Shown: piece by piece, positions 63,653 through 64,000 of the stretch | How positions within the stretch are numbered: position 1 is the first letter of the stretch | Layout of the letters: every line of letters begins with the position of its first letter | Origin: Psychroserpens sp. | Lineage (GTDB): Bacteria; Bacteroidota; Bacteroidia; Flavobacteriales; Flavobacteriaceae | Direction: 5' to 3' | Length of the DNA: 64,000 bases | Assembly (NCBI GenBank): GCA_017643165.1 | Contig: JAEPNY010000003.1 | Location: 409,156 to 473,155 of the forward strand | The notes under the pieces: generated by a model | What the model was told of the DNA's origin: nothing | Seen by the model: the letters and a program-made list of their open reading frames with translations, nothing else | Database searches by the model: none | Program-made: the position numbers and the translations under genes

Positions 63653-63746
63653 AGCCGCTAAACGGGAGAGGTTTGGTGTTAAGTTCTTAGATAGTGGATT
63701 GGATTATAGGATTGAAAAAATATTTTCAAAAAAGTTTGGTCTAGTA

Positions 63747-63778
63747 TTGTGGGAATAAAAAAAGGGTTTTATATTTGC
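63747..63778 (+). promoter_or_regulatory. rRNA operon promoter P2
   Basis: TTG at 63747-63749, 20 bp, then TATATTTGC at 63770-63778, the same -7 as P1. P1 and P2 -7 elements are 126 bp apart. Confidence 0.7.
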
Positions 63779-63970
63779 ACCCGCTTAAGTATGAAAGTGC
63801 TTACAGAAGCGAAAAAGAATAAGTTCATTAACATATTGAATTGACAGCGTAAGAGGATTATTGGAAACGATAATTCTAAACAAAAGAATAGACCATTTTG
63901 AGTACGATTGACCGAAAACAATTTCGATTAGTTGTTAAAGAGATTGACTTTAATTAGTCAGAAAATTTTA
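63779..63970 (+). other. rRNA leader region
   Basis: About 190 bp between P2 and the 16S start with no open frame. A small hairpin TGACT...AGTCA (63945-63960) sits just before 16S and could aid processing. No canonical boxA was confirmed. Confidence 0.5.
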
Positions 63971-64000
63971 ACGATGAAGAGTTTGATCCTGGCTCAGGAT
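63971..64000 (+). rRNA. 16S rRNA, 5' end (cut by the right edge)
   Basis: GATGAAGAGTTTGATCCTGG followed by CTCAGGAT is the universal 5' end of bacterial 16S rRNA. Only about 30 bases are inside the window; the exact mature 5' end is not fixed by sequence. Confidence 0.95.

Noticed and set aside
63931-63944. Possible boxA-like element (GTTAAAGAG) in the rRNA leader
   Set aside because: It is the reverse complement of the E. coli boxA core, so as written on the sense strand it is not a boxA; kept only as a curiosity.
1-64000. CRISPR arrays, insertion sequences, prophage or integrative elements
   Set aside because: No regularly spaced repeats, transposase, integrase or phage genes were seen in any of the reading frames.

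Overview
The window is AT-rich chromosomal DNA from a member of the Bacteroidota, most likely a marine or aquatic Flavobacteriaceae. Evidence: many genes are preceded by the Bacteroidota -7 element TAnnTTTG, often with a TTG about 19-21 bp upstream, and Shine-Dalgarno sequences are not obvious. Several secreted proteins end in type IX secretion (T9SS) sorting domains. There are lipoproteins with acidic residues right after the lipobox Cys, a split transketolase, a Glu/Leu-type dehydrogenase, a mitochondrial-type aconitase, and a crtI-crtB-crtZ-crtY carotenoid operon under a MerR/B12-domain regulator. I see no insertion sequence, prophage, integrase or CRISPR array; most of the window is housekeeping chromosome.

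Layout. 1-4.4 kb: M14 peptidase (cut by the left edge), PUR/DUF3276 protein and an ABC exporter, all on minus. 4.5-7.6 kb: leucine dehydrogenase, nusB, DUF1573 lipoprotein and yajC on plus. 7.65-13.5 kb: a YdeI-like protein, pepT, pyrD and two T9SS-secreted proteins (M43-type metalloprotease, spondin-domain protein). 13.6-15.1 kb: LysE-family exporter and HMG-CoA lyase. 15.3-22.1 kb: an iron-related locus (DUF4856 lipoprotein, imelysin-like lipoprotein, HTTM/vitamin-K-carboxylase-like membrane protein, FecA-like TonB receptor) followed by ferritin. 22.2-28.4 kb: small Cys-rich protein, guaB and several minus-strand accessory genes. 28.7-33.9 kb: three SurA-like periplasmic folding factors and a MoxR ATPase. 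34.1-39 kb: aconitase, Crp/Fnr regulator, a three-repeat lipoprotein and a TlpA thioredoxin. 39-43.9 kb: carotenoid operon and regulator. 44-49.4 kb: tRNA-Leu and tRNA-Lys, aroK, phosphoribosyltransferase, S4 protein, FKBP lipoprotein, OmpA/PorT-like barrel, split transketolase. 49.6-60.1 kb: tgt, LptF/G permease, EamA transporter, accA, dnaB, AI-2E transporter, aminotransferase-sulfotransferase pair, a secreted 'asparagine synthetase B'-labelled protein and YjbQ. 60.1-63.4 kb: thrS-infC-rpmI-rplT on minus. The right edge enters an rRNA operon: tandem promoters, leader and the first bases of 16S rRNA.

The most noteworthy points are: (i) the 15.2-21.5 kb locus, where two near-identical palindromes flank the promoter and a VKGC/HTTM enzyme-like protein is co-encoded with two predicted surface lipoproteins and a TonB receptor; (ii) a nearly identical 22-bp box covering the -7 element of both the regulator gene and crtI; (iii) non-standard initiation: infC has no ATG, GTG or TTG before its conserved N-domain (probable AUA start), and the LysE gene needs a CTG start; (iv) a Tgt enzyme that appears to lack the canonical zinc cysteines. 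Promoter, operator and hairpin calls were made by eye; functions are inferred from protein-family resemblance without database searches.
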